DNA of 59,938 nt, from the NCBI RefSeq assembly GCF_011752065.1, contig NZ_JAAIJY010000021.1, positions 1 to 59,938 on the forward strand. Direction: 5' to 3'. Below the pieces are notes generated by a model. The model saw nothing but the letters and a program-made list of their open reading frames with translations. It was not told the DNA's origin and ran no database searches. Below are positions 9,290 to 18,880 of this stretch, piece by piece. Every line of letters begins with the position of its first letter. The stretch's first letter is position 1. The translations under genes were made by a program, and so were the position numbers. This DNA comes from Actinomyces sp. ZJ308. Its GTDB lineage: Bacteria > Actinomycetota > Actinomycetes > Actinomycetales > Actinomycetaceae.

Positions 9290-10228
9290 ATGGCTGGCAC
9301 GATCACGCGAGTAGGCACCTGCGTCCGACACCTAGCACAGGTGGGGCTCAAGGCAGCGGGCGTCACCCTGTCCTGGTCCACCTCCCTGGCGCCCATCGCC
9401 CGGGGACTGGAGCGCACCAACTTCCACGGGTGCACCGTGAGCCTGCGCGGGGGCGTGGGGGCCGCCGCCGGTTCAGCCATGGCCGCGATCGAGGTCGGCC
9501 GGCTCATACGGGACGCGCCCGCTTCAGCCTCCTACGCCTCGCGCAGCGGCTCCCGGGTAGGACTTGCCGCCACCGTCGCAACGGTGGCCGGAGGCTGCGC
9601 CGGTCTGGTCGATGACCTCGACGCCGGGGCCCACGACGGCGACGCCCCCGCCAAGGGGCTCAAGGGCCACCTGACGGCTCTCGCTCACGGACGCGTCACC
9701 ACCGGTGCCCTCAAGATCGCCGTCATCGGATCGGGGGCCCTCGTCGGCGGCGTCCTGCTGGCCCGTCATCGCAGCGTGGGCGCCGGCGGGCGCCCGCCGG
9801 TGGTGACCGCCGTCGACGCTGCGTCAAGCGCCATTGTCATCGCCTCCTGGGCCAATCTCCTCAACCTCCTCGACCTGCGCCCCGGCCGGGCGCTCAAGAC
9901 CGCCTCCATCGTGAGCGCCCCGCTTCTGGCCACCCCCGGGCGTGAGGGCGAGCCCGCCCGACTGCTGGCCGCAGGGACGCTGGGCGTCAGCCTCATGGCC
10001 CTGCCCGAGGACCTGATGGAGGACACGATGCTCGGCGACACCGGGGCCAACGCCGTCGGCGCCCTGCTGGGAACCGCCCTGGCCTGCCACCCCTGCCGGG
10101 CCGTGCGTGCCGGAGCCGCCTTCACCGGCGTGGGCCTCGTCCTGGCCAGCGAGAAGGTCTCCTTCTCCCGGGTCATCGCCGATACCCCGGCCCTGGCCGC
10201 GCTCGACGCACTGGGCCGCCGGCCCTGA
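9290..10228 (+). CDS. MraY/WecA-like membrane phosphosugar transferase homologue, divergent
   Basis: 312 residues, hydrophobic, with about 7-9 membrane segments. Several positions match the polyprenyl-phosphate N-acetylaminosugar-1-phosphate transferase family: CAGLVDDLDAG near residue 105, NLLNLLDLRPGRALK near 190 (where the family has NxxNxxDGxDGL) and GDTGANAVGALLG near 250 (family GDTGS). The second motif lacks the usual DG-DG form. It overlaps murJ by 1 bp, so it probably acts in the same lipid-linked envelope pathway. It is not the main MraY of a dcw cluster. An active transferase or a substrate-binding paralogue are both possible. Confidence 0.65.
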   Translation: MAGTITRVGTCVRHLAQVGLKAAGVTLSWSTSLAPIARGLERTNFHGCTVSLRGGVGAAAGSAMAAIEVGRLIRDAPASASYASRSGSRVGLAATVATVAGGCAGLVDDLDAGAHDGDAPAKGLKGHLTALAHGRVTTGALKIAVIGSGALVGGVLLARHRSVGAGGRPPVVTAVDAASSAIVIASWANLLNLLDLRPGRALKTASIVSAPLLATPGREGEPARLLAAGTLGVSLMALPEDLMEDTMLGDTGANAVGALLGTALACHPCRAVRAGAAFTGVGLVLASEKVSFSRVIADTPALAALDALGRRP

Positions 10229-11886
10229 TGGCAGCCCAGCAACGCCGCGGCGGCCTGCTCCCAGCGGCCGGGTCGGTCGCGGGCCTGACCCTCGTCTCCC
10301 GTGTCCTGGGATTTCTCCGCTGGCTCGTCCAGGCCGCCACCGTCGGCACCGGTACGGTGGCGGGCGCCTACACGACGGCCAACCAGCTTCCGAACACCCT
10401 CTACGAGGTCGTCGTCGGCGGCGTCCTGGCGGCCACCGTCGTCCCGCTGCTGGCCGCACCGATCGCGGCGGGCAGGCGCGAGGAGGTCACCGAAACCGCA
10501 TCCGGGCTGCTCGGCCTGGTCCTGGTGGTCCTCGTCCCGCTGTCCGTGGCTCTCATCGTCTTCGCCACCCCGATCGCAGCCCTGTTCCCCACCTCTCAGG
10601 GCGTCGATGCGGCGCTTCAGCACGAGCTCGTCGCCTCCTTCCTGCGCATGTTCGCCCTCCAGGTGCCCATGTACGGGGTGGCGGTCGTCCTCACCGGCGT
10701 CCTCCAGGCCCACAACCGCTTCACCTGGCCCGCCCTGACACCGATGCTCTCCAGCCTTGTGGTCATGGCGACCTACGGCCTCTACGGGACGCTGGCCGAC
10801 GGCGAGGACACGGCGTCCGGCCTCGCCCTGAATGTCCTGGGCTGGGGAACGACCCTCGGGGTGGCGGCGCTCAGCCTTCCGCTGCTGTGGCCGGTCCACC
10901 GGCTGGGGCTGGGGCTGCGCCCCACCCTGAGGCTGGGGGGCTCCCAGGCCCGGCGGGCGCTGCGTCTGGGCGGGGCCGGAGTGTGGACGATCCTGGCCCA
11001 GCAGCTGAGCGTGCTGGCGGTCCTGGCGCTGGCCCGCTGGGGCGGGAACACCGGTACGGCGGCCGTCTACCAGTACACGCAGGCCGTCTACGTCCTTCCC
11101 TACGCGGTGCTGGCGGTTCCGGTGGCCACGGTCCTCTACCCCCGCCTGACCGCCGCCTTCGAGGCCTCCGGACAGGGCCGGGCCGTTGCCGACAGCCAGG
11201 ACACCCGTGAGGACGTCAGCGCTCTGGTCGCCACCTCCACGGCCCTGGTCACCGCCGTGGCCGTCGCCGGGACGGCCATGCTCCTGGCCGCCAGTGACGC
11301 CGCCGAGCGCTTCTTCTCCTTCAAGCAGGTCGACGGGATGGGACAGGCCCTGGCCGTCCTGGCACCGGGACTGATCGGATACGCACTCATCTACCAGGTC
11401 ACCCGGGTCCTCTTCGCCGCCGACCGCTCCCGGCCGGCGGCTCACGCCACCGCGGCCGGGTGGCTGACCGTGGCACTCGCCTCCGCCCTCATCGTGCGTC
11501 TCATGGCGCCGTCGGGCGGGGACGGCAGAGCCACCCTCGTCGCCCTCGGCCTGGGCACGACCGTGGGGATGACAGTGGCCGGGGTGGGCCTGCTGGCCGT
11601 CCTGGCCCGTGTCATGGGTACTCGGGTCCTGCGCCCGGTCCTGACCACGCTTGCCTCGGGTCTCCCCGTGGCCCTTGCCGCCGGCGCAGTCGTGCGGGTG
11701 GCAACCACTCACGTGGTCTCATTGACCCTGGCGGTCCTGGCGGCCGTGGTCGGCGCCACCGTGGCCGCCGGCGCCGTCCTGGCGACGATCCACGCGGCCG
11801 ACCGCAGCCTGCTGAGGACGGTGCGAGGCGCACGAGTGATGGACACGAGTACCGACAAGCACGAGGACGACAAGGAGAGGGCATGA
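10228..11886 (+). CDS. murJ: Lipid II flippase MurJ
   Basis: 552 residues with a MATE/MOP-like set of about 14 hydrophobic segments. The N-terminus has the family pattern TLVSRVLGFLRWLVQAATVG, followed by YTTANQLPNTLYEVVVGGVL (compare the family DAFNVAFRLPNLLRRLFAEGA). It moves lipid II across the membrane for peptidoglycan synthesis. The C-terminus is short and lacks the pseudokinase fusion found in mycobacterial MviN. The ATG overlaps the previous stop by 1 bp, and the gene ends with ATGA overlap into the glycosyltransferase, so the three are translationally coupled. Confidence 0.9.
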   Translation: MAAQQRRGGLLPAAGSVAGLTLVSRVLGFLRWLVQAATVGTGTVAGAYTTANQLPNTLYEVVVGGVLAATVVPLLAAPIAAGRREEVTETASGLLGLVLVVLVPLSVALIVFATPIAALFPTSQGVDAALQHELVASFLRMFALQVPMYGVAVVLTGVLQAHNRFTWPALTPMLSSLVVMATYGLYGTLADGEDTASGLALNVLGWGTTLGVAALSLPLLWPVHRLGLGLRPTLRLGGSQARRALRLGGAGVWTILAQQLSVLAVLALARWGGNTGTAAVYQYTQAVYVLPYAVLAVPVATVLYPRLTAAFEASGQGRAVADSQDTREDVSALVATSTALVTAVAVAGTAMLLAASDAAERFFSFKQVDGMGQALAVLAPGLIGYALIYQVTRVLFAADRSRPAAHATAAGWLTVALASALIVRLMAPSGGDGRATLVALGLGTTVGMTVAGVGLLAVLARVMGTRVLRPVLTTLASGLPVALAAGAVVRVATTHVVSLTLAVLAAVVGATVAAGAVLATIHAADRSLLRTVRGARVMDTSTDKHEDDKERA

Positions 11887-13046
11887 GCTCCAGTGACGGC
11901 AGTGGCTCGAACCAGGCCGGTGCCTCGCAGCGGGCCGTGGGGAACGGGCGCCTGCGAATCCTCCAGGTCAGCGGATCGGCCGCCGGAGGGGTGCGCGCCC
12001 ACCTGGCCGACTGCGCCCGGATGCTGGCGACCGACGGCCACGACGTCATTATCGAGGCTCCCGCCGCGGTCCTGGACGGACTGGAAGTCGCCCCCGCTCG
12101 CGCCGAGGCACTTGAGATCGGGCCCCGCCCCAGCCTCAACGACACCCTGGCCGTGGCCAGGCTGCGTCGGCTGGGCCGTCGGGCCCACGCCGTCCACGCC
12201 CACGGTCTGCGTGCCGGGGCACTGGCCGCTCTCGCCCTGGGACGGCGCCGCCATGGCCGCACTCGGCTGGTCGTCACCCTTCACAACCTCACCGTCGGTG
12301 GCCGTCTGACCACCATGGTGGGGGAGAGGCTCGAGCGGCTCATTGCCTCCCGCGCCGACCTCGTCCTGGCCGTCAGCCCGGACCTGGCCCAGCGGGCCCG
12401 AGACCTGGGTGCCCCACGCGTTGAGCTCGCCGTCATCCCCGTCGCGATCCCGCAGCCGCCCTCAGAACCGCCGCTCCCCGCACCGGCGGCACCGGAGGCC
12501 TGGCCGCAGGAGGGCGCCCGGGTCCTGACCGTCGCCCGCCTGGCCCCGCAGAAGGGCCTGCCGCTGCTGCTGGACGCCGCCGCGGTCCTCGCCCAGGAGG
12601 TTGAGGCCGGCAGCCTGCCGGCCTTCACCTGGGCGGTTGCCGGAGACGGACCCGGCCGGGATCAGGCCGCTGAACGCATCGCCGCCGAGCACCTCCCGGT
12701 GACTCTCCTGGGCCGGCGCGCCGACGCACCCGCCCTCATGGAGGCGGCCGACGTCGTCGTCCAGACCAGCCTGTGGGAGGGCCAGCCCCTCACCATCCAG
12801 GAGGCCCTGCGCGCGGGGGCTGCGATCGTGGCCACCGACGTCGGCGGTACCGCCGTGACCGCCAGGGGAGGAGCCGTCCTCGTCGCTCCTGAGGCTCAGA
12901 CCGTCGCCGAGGCCGTCGCTGTGCTCCTGAGCGACTCTGAGGCCCGATCCCGGGCCCGGCAGAGCGCGCGCGATGCAGCCGATCGCCTCCCCGGCCCCGC
13001 TGACCTGGCGGCTCAGCTACGACAGGTGGTTCTCGCCCCGCACTGA
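11883..13046 (+). CDS. GT4-family glycosyltransferase
   Basis: 387 residues, GT-B fold. The N-terminal domain begins LRILQVSGSAAGGVRAHL, with a Gly-rich turn typical of GT4. HAVHAHGLRAGALAALAL gives the conserved HAHG. The C-terminal nucleotide-sugar domain has RVLTVARLAPQKGLPLLLDA and LWEGQPLTIQEALRAGAA, matching the GT4 E-x7-E region, then IVATDVGG. The start at 11883 was chosen because it overlaps the murJ stop (ATGA) with GGAGAGG upstream. Coupling to murJ suggests envelope glycolipid or wall polysaccharide synthesis; donor and acceptor are unknown. Confidence 0.85.
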   Translation: MSSSDGSGSNQAGASQRAVGNGRLRILQVSGSAAGGVRAHLADCARMLATDGHDVIIEAPAAVLDGLEVAPARAEALEIGPRPSLNDTLAVARLRRLGRRAHAVHAHGLRAGALAALALGRRRHGRTRLVVTLHNLTVGGRLTTMVGERLERLIASRADLVLAVSPDLAQRARDLGAPRVELAVIPVAIPQPPSEPPLPAPAAPEAWPQEGARVLTVARLAPQKGLPLLLDAAAVLAQEVEAGSLPAFTWAVAGDGPGRDQAAERIAAEHLPVTLLGRRADAPALMEAADVVVQTSLWEGQPLTIQEALRAGAAIVATDVGGTAVTARGGAVLVAPEAQTVAEAVAVLLSDSEARSRARQSARDAADRLPGPADLAAQLRQVVLAPH

Positions 13047-13128
13047 GCCGACCGGCCCCGGGCGGTAGCATCGTTGGTGCCCAGGCGCCCGACGACAGGG
13101 ACGCCAGCAGCCAGTGAAGGAGCCAGTC

Positions 13129-13842
13129 GTGGACCAGCCGGTGACAGGAGCCAGCCAGGGTGACGGACACGCACACCGTGAGATCAGCCTTGCGGACGCG
13201 CGCGAGCCGGGCCGGGAGCTGGTCTCCAGCGAGCGGGTCTGGAGCGGGCCGATCTTCGCCGTCGACGCCGACCACGTGCGCCTGAGCCCCGGCCAGGAAC
13301 CGGTGGCCCGCCAGGTCGTCGTCCACCACGACGCCGTCGCCGTCGTGGCCCTGCGCGAGGGAGGGGAGTCCTCTCAGGACGACGGCGCTCCGGAGATCCT
13401 CATGGTCCGCCAGTACCGGCACCCCGTGCGGGCCTCTCTGTGGGAGATTCCAGCCGGCCTGCTCGACGTCCCCGGCGAGGCCCCGGCCGTCGCCGCCGCC
13501 CGTGAGCTCGCTGAGGAGACCGACTACACCGCAGCAACCTGGAACACGCTGGCCGAGTTCTACGCCTCACCCGGCTTCACCACCGAGGGGGCCCGGATCT
13601 TCCTCGCCCAGGACCTGAGCCTGTTGCCCGAGGACCAGCGGATGCCCCGTGAGGCCGAGGAGGCCGAGTTCGTGCCCACCTGGGTGCGCCTCGACGAGGT
13701 GCTGGATGCCGTGATGGACGGCCGCCTGCACAATCCCTCCACCGTGCTGGGGGTCCTGGCCACGGCCCGGGCGCGCGCCCGCGGCTGGGCCGAACTGCGC
13801 CCGGCCGACGCCCCCTGGCTCAGAAGCCCGGAGAGTCTCTAG
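13129..13842 (+). CDS. Nudix hydrolase (ADP-ribose pyrophosphatase type)
   Basis: 237 residues from the GTG at 13129, chosen because AAGGAG (13117-13122) sits 6 bp before it; an in-frame GTG at 13114 has no such site. The Nudix box is GEAPAVAAARELAEETDY, which fits G-x5-E-x7-REUXEE. MVRQYRHPVRASLWEIPAGL precedes it and is typical of ADP-ribose pyrophosphatases. A Nudix gene occurs near recN in other actinobacteria (Rv1700 neighbourhood). It hydrolyses ADP-ribose or a related nucleoside diphosphate derivative. It ends the long plus-strand gene chain. Confidence 0.88.
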   Translation: MDQPVTGASQGDGHAHREISLADAREPGRELVSSERVWSGPIFAVDADHVRLSPGQEPVARQVVVHHDAVAVVALREGGESSQDDGAPEILMVRQYRHPVRASLWEIPAGLLDVPGEAPAVAAARELAEETDYTAATWNTLAEFYASPGFTTEGARIFLAQDLSLLPEDQRMPREAEEAEFVPTWVRLDEVLDAVMDGRLHNPSTVLGVLATARARARGWAELRPADAPWLRSPESL

Positions 13843-13894
13843 GACGAGTCCGGGGGCGCGGCGGACCGGGTGAGGCTGCGCCGGGCTTGATCGA

Positions 13895-13976
13895 GGACGT
13901 ACTTTCCCCGTGAGGACTGCGCTTTGGCGCAGATGACTGGGGGCTGACCTCAGTCGTCTGCGAGAAGAGTACGTCC
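13895..13976. repeat. Nested palindrome / hairpin after Nudix gene
   Basis: Outer arms GGACGTACT (13895-13903) and AGTACGTCC (13968-13976) are perfect complements. Inside, CGCAGATGACTG (13928-13939) pairs with CAGTCGTCTGCG (13951-13962) with one G-T-type mismatch. It may be the operon terminator or an intergenic repeat unit. Confidence 0.65.
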
Positions 13977-14090
13977 CGGACAGAGAACGCAGTTCCCGAT
14001 CCATGGTCGGCCGCCCTGCGCCTTGCCGTCGCAGACCCGGCGGGCGGCGACCGGGAGTAGGCCAGGCCTCCCGCCCTGACGACCGACTAG

Positions 14091-14120
14091 TTAGGTGTTC
14101 CTAGGTAAGGGTTGCCTTTG
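14091..14120. promoter_or_regulatory. Possible DtxR/IdeR-type iron box before sufR
   Basis: TTAGG-TGTT-CCTAG (14091-14104) is a near-perfect inverted repeat. It runs into CTAGGTAAGGGTTGCCTTTG, which matches the iron-box consensus TTAGGTTAGSCTAACCTAA at about 12 of 19 positions. Placement upstream of the SUF operon makes iron control plausible. It could also be a SufR site. Confidence 0.3.
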
Positions 14121-14357
14121 ATTAGATGACGTGTTCAATCCCACCTCGCGACGCCCCGTCATGAACTTGCCAGCGTTGAATTCGGCAAGCATGATCTTGG
14201 TTAAACTCGTGGCACGACGACCAGTGACGCCCCGCAGCCGATCCTGGACCAGCTCCCAGGCTGGTTCGCGGGCACCATCGGCCAACAAGGACGTGGTCGA
14301 ACCGGCCGCAACATGGTCAGGCCGTGAGGCGTCGCAGCGACTAGGGGAGGAGCAGTC

Positions 14358-15092
14358 ATGACACAGAACGACGAAGACTCTACCCGGGCGCGCGTGCTTG
14401 ACCTCATCGCTGAGAAGGGCCCGGTGTCGGCGGCCCAGCTCGCCAAGGTCCTGAGCCTGACGCCGGCGGCGGTGCGCAGGCACATCACCGCGCTCGAGGA
14501 CGCTGAGCAGATCGAGGTCCACACCCCGGCCCTTACCGGGAAGCGGGGCCGCGGGCGTCCCGCCCGGCACTACGTCCTGACGCCCAAGGCCCGCACCTCC
14601 TTCGCGGAGGGTTACTCCGACCTGGCCAACCGCGCCCTGCGTTACCTGTCCCAGGTCGCCGGCGACAAGGCGGTCGACTCCTTCGCCGCGGCCCGGGGCC
14701 GCGACCTGGAACGCCGCTACGCCGCCGTCGTCGAGTCCGCAGGCAAGGATCCCTCGGAACGGGCCCGCGCCCTGGCCGATGCCCTGACCCTCGACGGGTA
14801 CGCGGCCTCGGTTCGAGACGTCGGCGACGGGTCCTTCGCCGTCCAGCTGTGCCAGGGCAACTGCCCGGTCCGCGACGTCGCCGGAGAGTTCCACGAGCTG
14901 TGCGATGCCGAGACGCAGGCGATCTCCCGTCTCGTCGGCGTCCCCGTCCAGCGTCTGGCCACCCTGGCCGGAGGCGAGCACGTCTGTACCACCCACATTC
15001 CGATCGCCATGCCCGCGCTGCGCAAGCGCGCGGTCCGGGCGGCGGCTAAGACGCGAGGCCTTGAGACCAAGCGAATGGAAGGAACCCGATGA
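14358..15092 (+). CDS. sufR: SufR-type Fe-S cluster-sensing transcriptional repressor
   Basis: 244 residues. An N-terminal winged HTH spans residues about 10-65 ([20 protein letters not shown] then [16 protein letters not shown], wing [15 protein letters not shown]). The C-terminal half carries four Cys in the SufR-like arrangement: [16 protein letters not shown] and [10 protein letters not shown]. SufR binds a Fe-S cluster through such Cys and represses suf genes when clusters are sufficient (family knowledge). GGGAGGAG precedes the ATG. The end overlaps sufB by 4 bp (ATGA), so it is the first gene of the operon and probably autoregulated. Confidence 0.88.
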   Translation: MTQNDEDSTRARVLDLIAEKGPVSAAQLAKVLSLTPAAVRRHITALEDAEQIEVHTPALTGKRGRGRPARHYVLTPKARTSFAEGYSDLANRALRYLSQVAGDKAVDSFAAARGRDLERRYAAVVESAGKDPSERARALADALTLDGYAASVRDVGDGSFAVQLCQGNCPVRDVAGEFHELCDAETQAISRLVGVPVQRLATLAGGEHVCTTHIPIAMPALRKRAVRAAAKTRGLETKRMEGTR

Positions 15093-16528
15093 CACTGCCA
15101 ACAACCGAGACTGTGCGTAGCACCGACGACGAGATCATCGACTCGATCTCAACGAGCTACGACTTCGGCTGGCACGACTCCGACGAAGCCGGCGAGAAGG
15201 CCAAGCGAGGCCTTGATGAGCAGGTGGTCCGTGAGATCTCCGCCATCAAGGGCGAGCCCGAGTGGATGCTCGCCAAGCGTCTCAAGGCCTACTCCACCTT
15301 CGAGCGCAAGCCCATGCCCACCTGGGGCGTGGACCTCTCCCAGCTCGACATGGACGCCGTCAAGTACTACGTGCGCTCCACGGACCGCCCGGCCAACTCC
15401 TGGGACGACCTGCCCGAGGACATCAAGAACACCTACGACCGCATCGGCATCCCCGAGGCCGAGCGCGAGCGCCTGGTGGCGGGCGTGGCCGCCCAGTACG
15501 AGTCGGAGGTCGTCTACCACCAGATCCGCGGCGACCTGGAGGAGCAGGGGGTCATCTTCGTCGACACCGACACCGCCGTGCGCGAGTACCCCGAGCTCGT
15601 CAAGGAGTACTTCGGGACCGTCATCCCCGCCGGTGACAACAAGTTCGCCGCCCTCAACACGGCCGTGTGGTCCGGAGGCTCCTTCATCTACGTCCCCAAG
15701 GGCGTTCACGTCGAGATCCCGCTCCAGGCCTACTTCCGCATCAACACCGAGAACATGGGCCAGTTCGAGCGCACGCTCATCATCGCCGACGAGGACTCCT
15801 ACGTCCACTACGTCGAGGGATGCACCGCCCCCATCTACTCCACCGACTCCCTGCACTCGGCGATCGTGGAGATCGTGGTCAAGAAGAACGCCCGCGTGCG
15901 CTACACGACCATCCAGAACTGGTCCAACAACGTCTACAACCTGGTGACCCAGCGCGCTACCTGCGAGGAGGGCGCCACCATGGAGTGGGTCGACGGCAAC
16001 ATCGGTTCCAAGCGGAACATGAAGTACCCGGCCGTCTTCCTCATGGGCCCCCACGCTCGTGGCGAGGCGCTGTCCATCGCCTTCGCCGGCGCGGACCAGC
16101 ACCAGGACACCGGCGCCAAGATGGTCCACATGGCGCCCTACACCTCCAGCCACATCGTCTCCAAGTCGATCGCCCGCCACGGTGGACGCAGCGCCTACCG
16201 CGGTCTGGTGCAGATCATGAAGAACGCCCGCCACTCCAAGTCCAATGTGCTGTGCGACGCGCTCCTGGTCGATGAGATCTCCCGGTCGGACACCTACCCC
16301 TACGTCGACGTGCGCACCGACGACGTCGAGATGGGCCACGAGGCCACCGTCTCCAAGGTGAGTGCCGACCAGCTCTTCTACCTCATGCAGCGCGGCCTGA
16401 CCGAGACCGAGGCCATGGCCACGATCGTGCGCGGCTTCGTCGAGCCCATCGCCCGCGAGCTGCCCATGGAGTACGCCCTCGAGCTCAACCGGCTCATCGA
16501 GCTGCAGATGGAGAACTCGGTCGGCTGA
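15089..16528 (+). CDS. sufB: Fe-S cluster assembly scaffold SufB
   Basis: 479 residues, full length. Family signatures include [20 protein letters not shown] near the start, [40 protein letters not shown], a Cys at [11 protein letters not shown], and HHSK-type [16 protein letters not shown]. The end reads [15 protein letters not shown]. SufB forms the SufBCD scaffold that builds nascent clusters. It is translationally coupled to sufR by ATGA overlap. Confidence 0.97.
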   Translation: MTLPTTETVRSTDDEIIDSISTSYDFGWHDSDEAGEKAKRGLDEQVVREISAIKGEPEWMLAKRLKAYSTFERKPMPTWGVDLSQLDMDAVKYYVRSTDRPANSWDDLPEDIKNTYDRIGIPEAERERLVAGVAAQYESEVVYHQIRGDLEEQGVIFVDTDTAVREYPELVKEYFGTVIPAGDNKFAALNTAVWSGGSFIYVPKGVHVEIPLQAYFRINTENMGQFERTLIIADEDSYVHYVEGCTAPIYSTDSLHSAIVEIVVKKNARVRYTTIQNWSNNVYNLVTQRATCEEGATMEWVDGNIGSKRNMKYPAVFLMGPHARGEALSIAFAGADQHQDTGAKMVHMAPYTSSHIVSKSIARHGGRSAYRGLVQIMKNARHSKSNVLCDALLVDEISRSDTYPYVDVRTDDVEMGHEATVSKVSADQLFYLMQRGLTETEAMATIVRGFVEPIARELPMEYALELNRLIELQMENSVG

Positions 16529-16629
16529 GGCCGCCGTACCGGACCGTCTCGGTCAGCCCGCCCAGCCCATTCAGCCTTCGACCCACACCTGATCACACCG
16601 GCCGGATGCCGGCCAAGGAGCACCTCCAC

Positions 16630-17901
16630 ATGCCTGAACTCTCCACCGACCACTCGAGCGCCACGCTCGAGGGCGCCCACTCCCACGGCGGGCCGCGCTA
16701 CGTCTCCTCGCGCGCCGACCGCCCCACCTCCTTCGACCCCGCCGACATCCCGGTGCCGCGAGGACGCGAGGAGGAGTGGCGCTTCACGCCCATGAAGCGC
16801 TTCGCCCCGCTGTTCGACCTCGACGCCGTTCGCGCGGCCACGGCCGCCGGCGAGGCCGACGCCGGTGCCAGCGCCGTCCGCCTGGAGGCCGACCTTCCCG
16901 CCGGCGCCCGCCTCGAGACCGTCCCTCGCAGCGACGCGCGCATCGGGACCGTGGGCGCCCCGGTCGACCGCACCGGGGTCACCGCCTGGAACGGCAGCGA
17001 GACCGCCACCGTGCTGACCCTTGAGGCCGGTTCCCAGCCGGAGCGGGCCGCCCGGCTGACCGTCGTCGGCCAGGACCAGGGGCTCACCCGACCCACCGCC
17101 CAGCACATCCTTGTCGCAGCCGAGTCCGGTGCGAGGGGAACCGTCGTGCTCGACCACACCGGCACCGCGGCCCTGACGCAGGGCGTCGAGGTGACGGTCG
17201 CCGACGGCGCCGAGCTCACCCTGGTAACCGTCCAGGGCTGGGAGGACGACGCCGTCCACGCCTCCAACCACCGGGTGAGGGTCACCGGCCGGGGCGTCCT
17301 CAAGCACGTCGTCGTCAGCCTCGGCGGGGACGTGCGCATCTGCCCCGACCTGGGCTTCTCCGGAGAGGGCGGGCACATCGACGCCTACGGCGTCTACTTC
17401 ACCGACGCCGGCCAGCACCAGGAGCACCGGCCCTACGTGGCCCACACCGAGCCCCACTGCTACTCGCGCGTGACCTACAAGGGCGCCCTGCAGGGCGAGG
17501 GCGCGCACGCCGTGTGGGTGGGGGACTGCCTCATCGGCCAGGCCGCCCGCGGCACCGACACCTACGAGCTCAACCGCAACCTCGTCCTGACCGAGGGCGC
17601 CAAGGCCGACTCCGTGCCGAACCTGGAGATCGAGAACGGCAACATCGAGGGGGCGGGCCACGCCAGCGCCACCGGCCGCTTCGACGACTTGCAGCTGTTC
17701 TACCTGCGCGCCCGCGGCATCCCCGAGGCCGAGGCCCGTCGCCTGGTGGTCCTGGGCTTCTTCAACGAGATCGTCGCCGAGATCGGCGTCGGTGAGGTCG
17801 AGGAGCGGCTCATGGCCGCCATCGAGAAGGAGCTCGAGCTCACCGGTCTCATCGAGGCCCGCAAGGACCAGGCCCCTGACATCGCGCCGGCAGCCCAGTG
17901 A
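16630..17901 (+). CDS. sufD: Fe-S cluster assembly protein SufD
   Basis: 423 residues from the ATG at 16630; AAGGAG at 16615-16620 gives 9 bp spacing, so the upstream in-frame ATG at 16606 is rejected. SufD is a SufB paralogue. The N-terminal part contains GREEEWRFTPMKRFAPLFD and the C-terminal beta-helix has THSEPHCYSR-like HTEPHCYSRVTYKGAL, then EIENGNIEGAGHASATGRFD and LQLFYLRARGIPEAEARRLV, all hallmarks. It partners SufB and SufC in the scaffold complex. It follows sufB after about 100 bp that hold no gene. Confidence 0.95.
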   Translation: MPELSTDHSSATLEGAHSHGGPRYVSSRADRPTSFDPADIPVPRGREEEWRFTPMKRFAPLFDLDAVRAATAAGEADAGASAVRLEADLPAGARLETVPRSDARIGTVGAPVDRTGVTAWNGSETATVLTLEAGSQPERAARLTVVGQDQGLTRPTAQHILVAAESGARGTVVLDHTGTAALTQGVEVTVADGAELTLVTVQGWEDDAVHASNHRVRVTGRGVLKHVVVSLGGDVRICPDLGFSGEGGHIDAYGVYFTDAGQHQEHRPYVAHTEPHCYSRVTYKGALQGEGAHAVWVGDCLIGQAARGTDTYELNRNLVLTEGAKADSVPNLEIENGNIEGAGHASATGRFDDLQLFYLRARGIPEAEARRLVVLGFFNEIVAEIGVGEVEERLMAAIEKELELTGLIEARKDQAPDIAPAAQ

Positions 17902-17969
17902 CAGGCCGGACCCGCAAGGCGGTCCGCCCATCCTCAACCAGACCAGAATCCAGCTGAAAGAAACGTCGC

Positions 17970-18719
<750 letters not shown>

Positions 18720-18740
18720 CCGGAGGACCCCAGCGCAGGA

Positions 18741-18783
18741 GCCGACGACGACGCGCCGCACATGAGGCGGCCTCGTCGTCGGC
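18741..18783 (+). terminator. Hairpin between sufC and sufS
   Basis: GCCGACGACGA (18741-18751) pairs perfectly with TCGTCGTCGGC (18773-18783). There is no T-tract. It may attenuate transcription into sufS or act as an mRNA-processing/stabilising stem after sufC. Confidence 0.5.
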
Positions 18784-18880
18784 CCCGGTGCACAGGGGTA
18801 CTAAGGTTCCTCGTGATCTCCTGCCCCGGCCGTCGGCGAGAACCTCGAGCACCGTCCGCATCGAATCGGAAAGGCACCAC

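Larger units (their letters stand above)
13843..14357. other. Intergenic region upstream of sufR
   Basis: About 515 bp without a convincing gene. It contains a nested palindrome (13895-13976), a degenerate iron-box-like element (14091-14120) and AT-richer DNA near 14165-14210 that may hold the sufR promoter. A short frame at 14131-14361 lacks protein-like composition and was not called. Confidence 0.7.

Noticed and set aside
9766..11712. A 648-codon minus-strand open frame
   Set aside because: Antisense to the MraY-like gene and murJ; its Gly/Gln/Arg/Asp-rich composition is a GC artefact.
13843..14357. A riboswitch upstream of sufR
   Set aside because: No known riboswitch core was recognised; the palindromes are better explained as terminator, repeat or operator.
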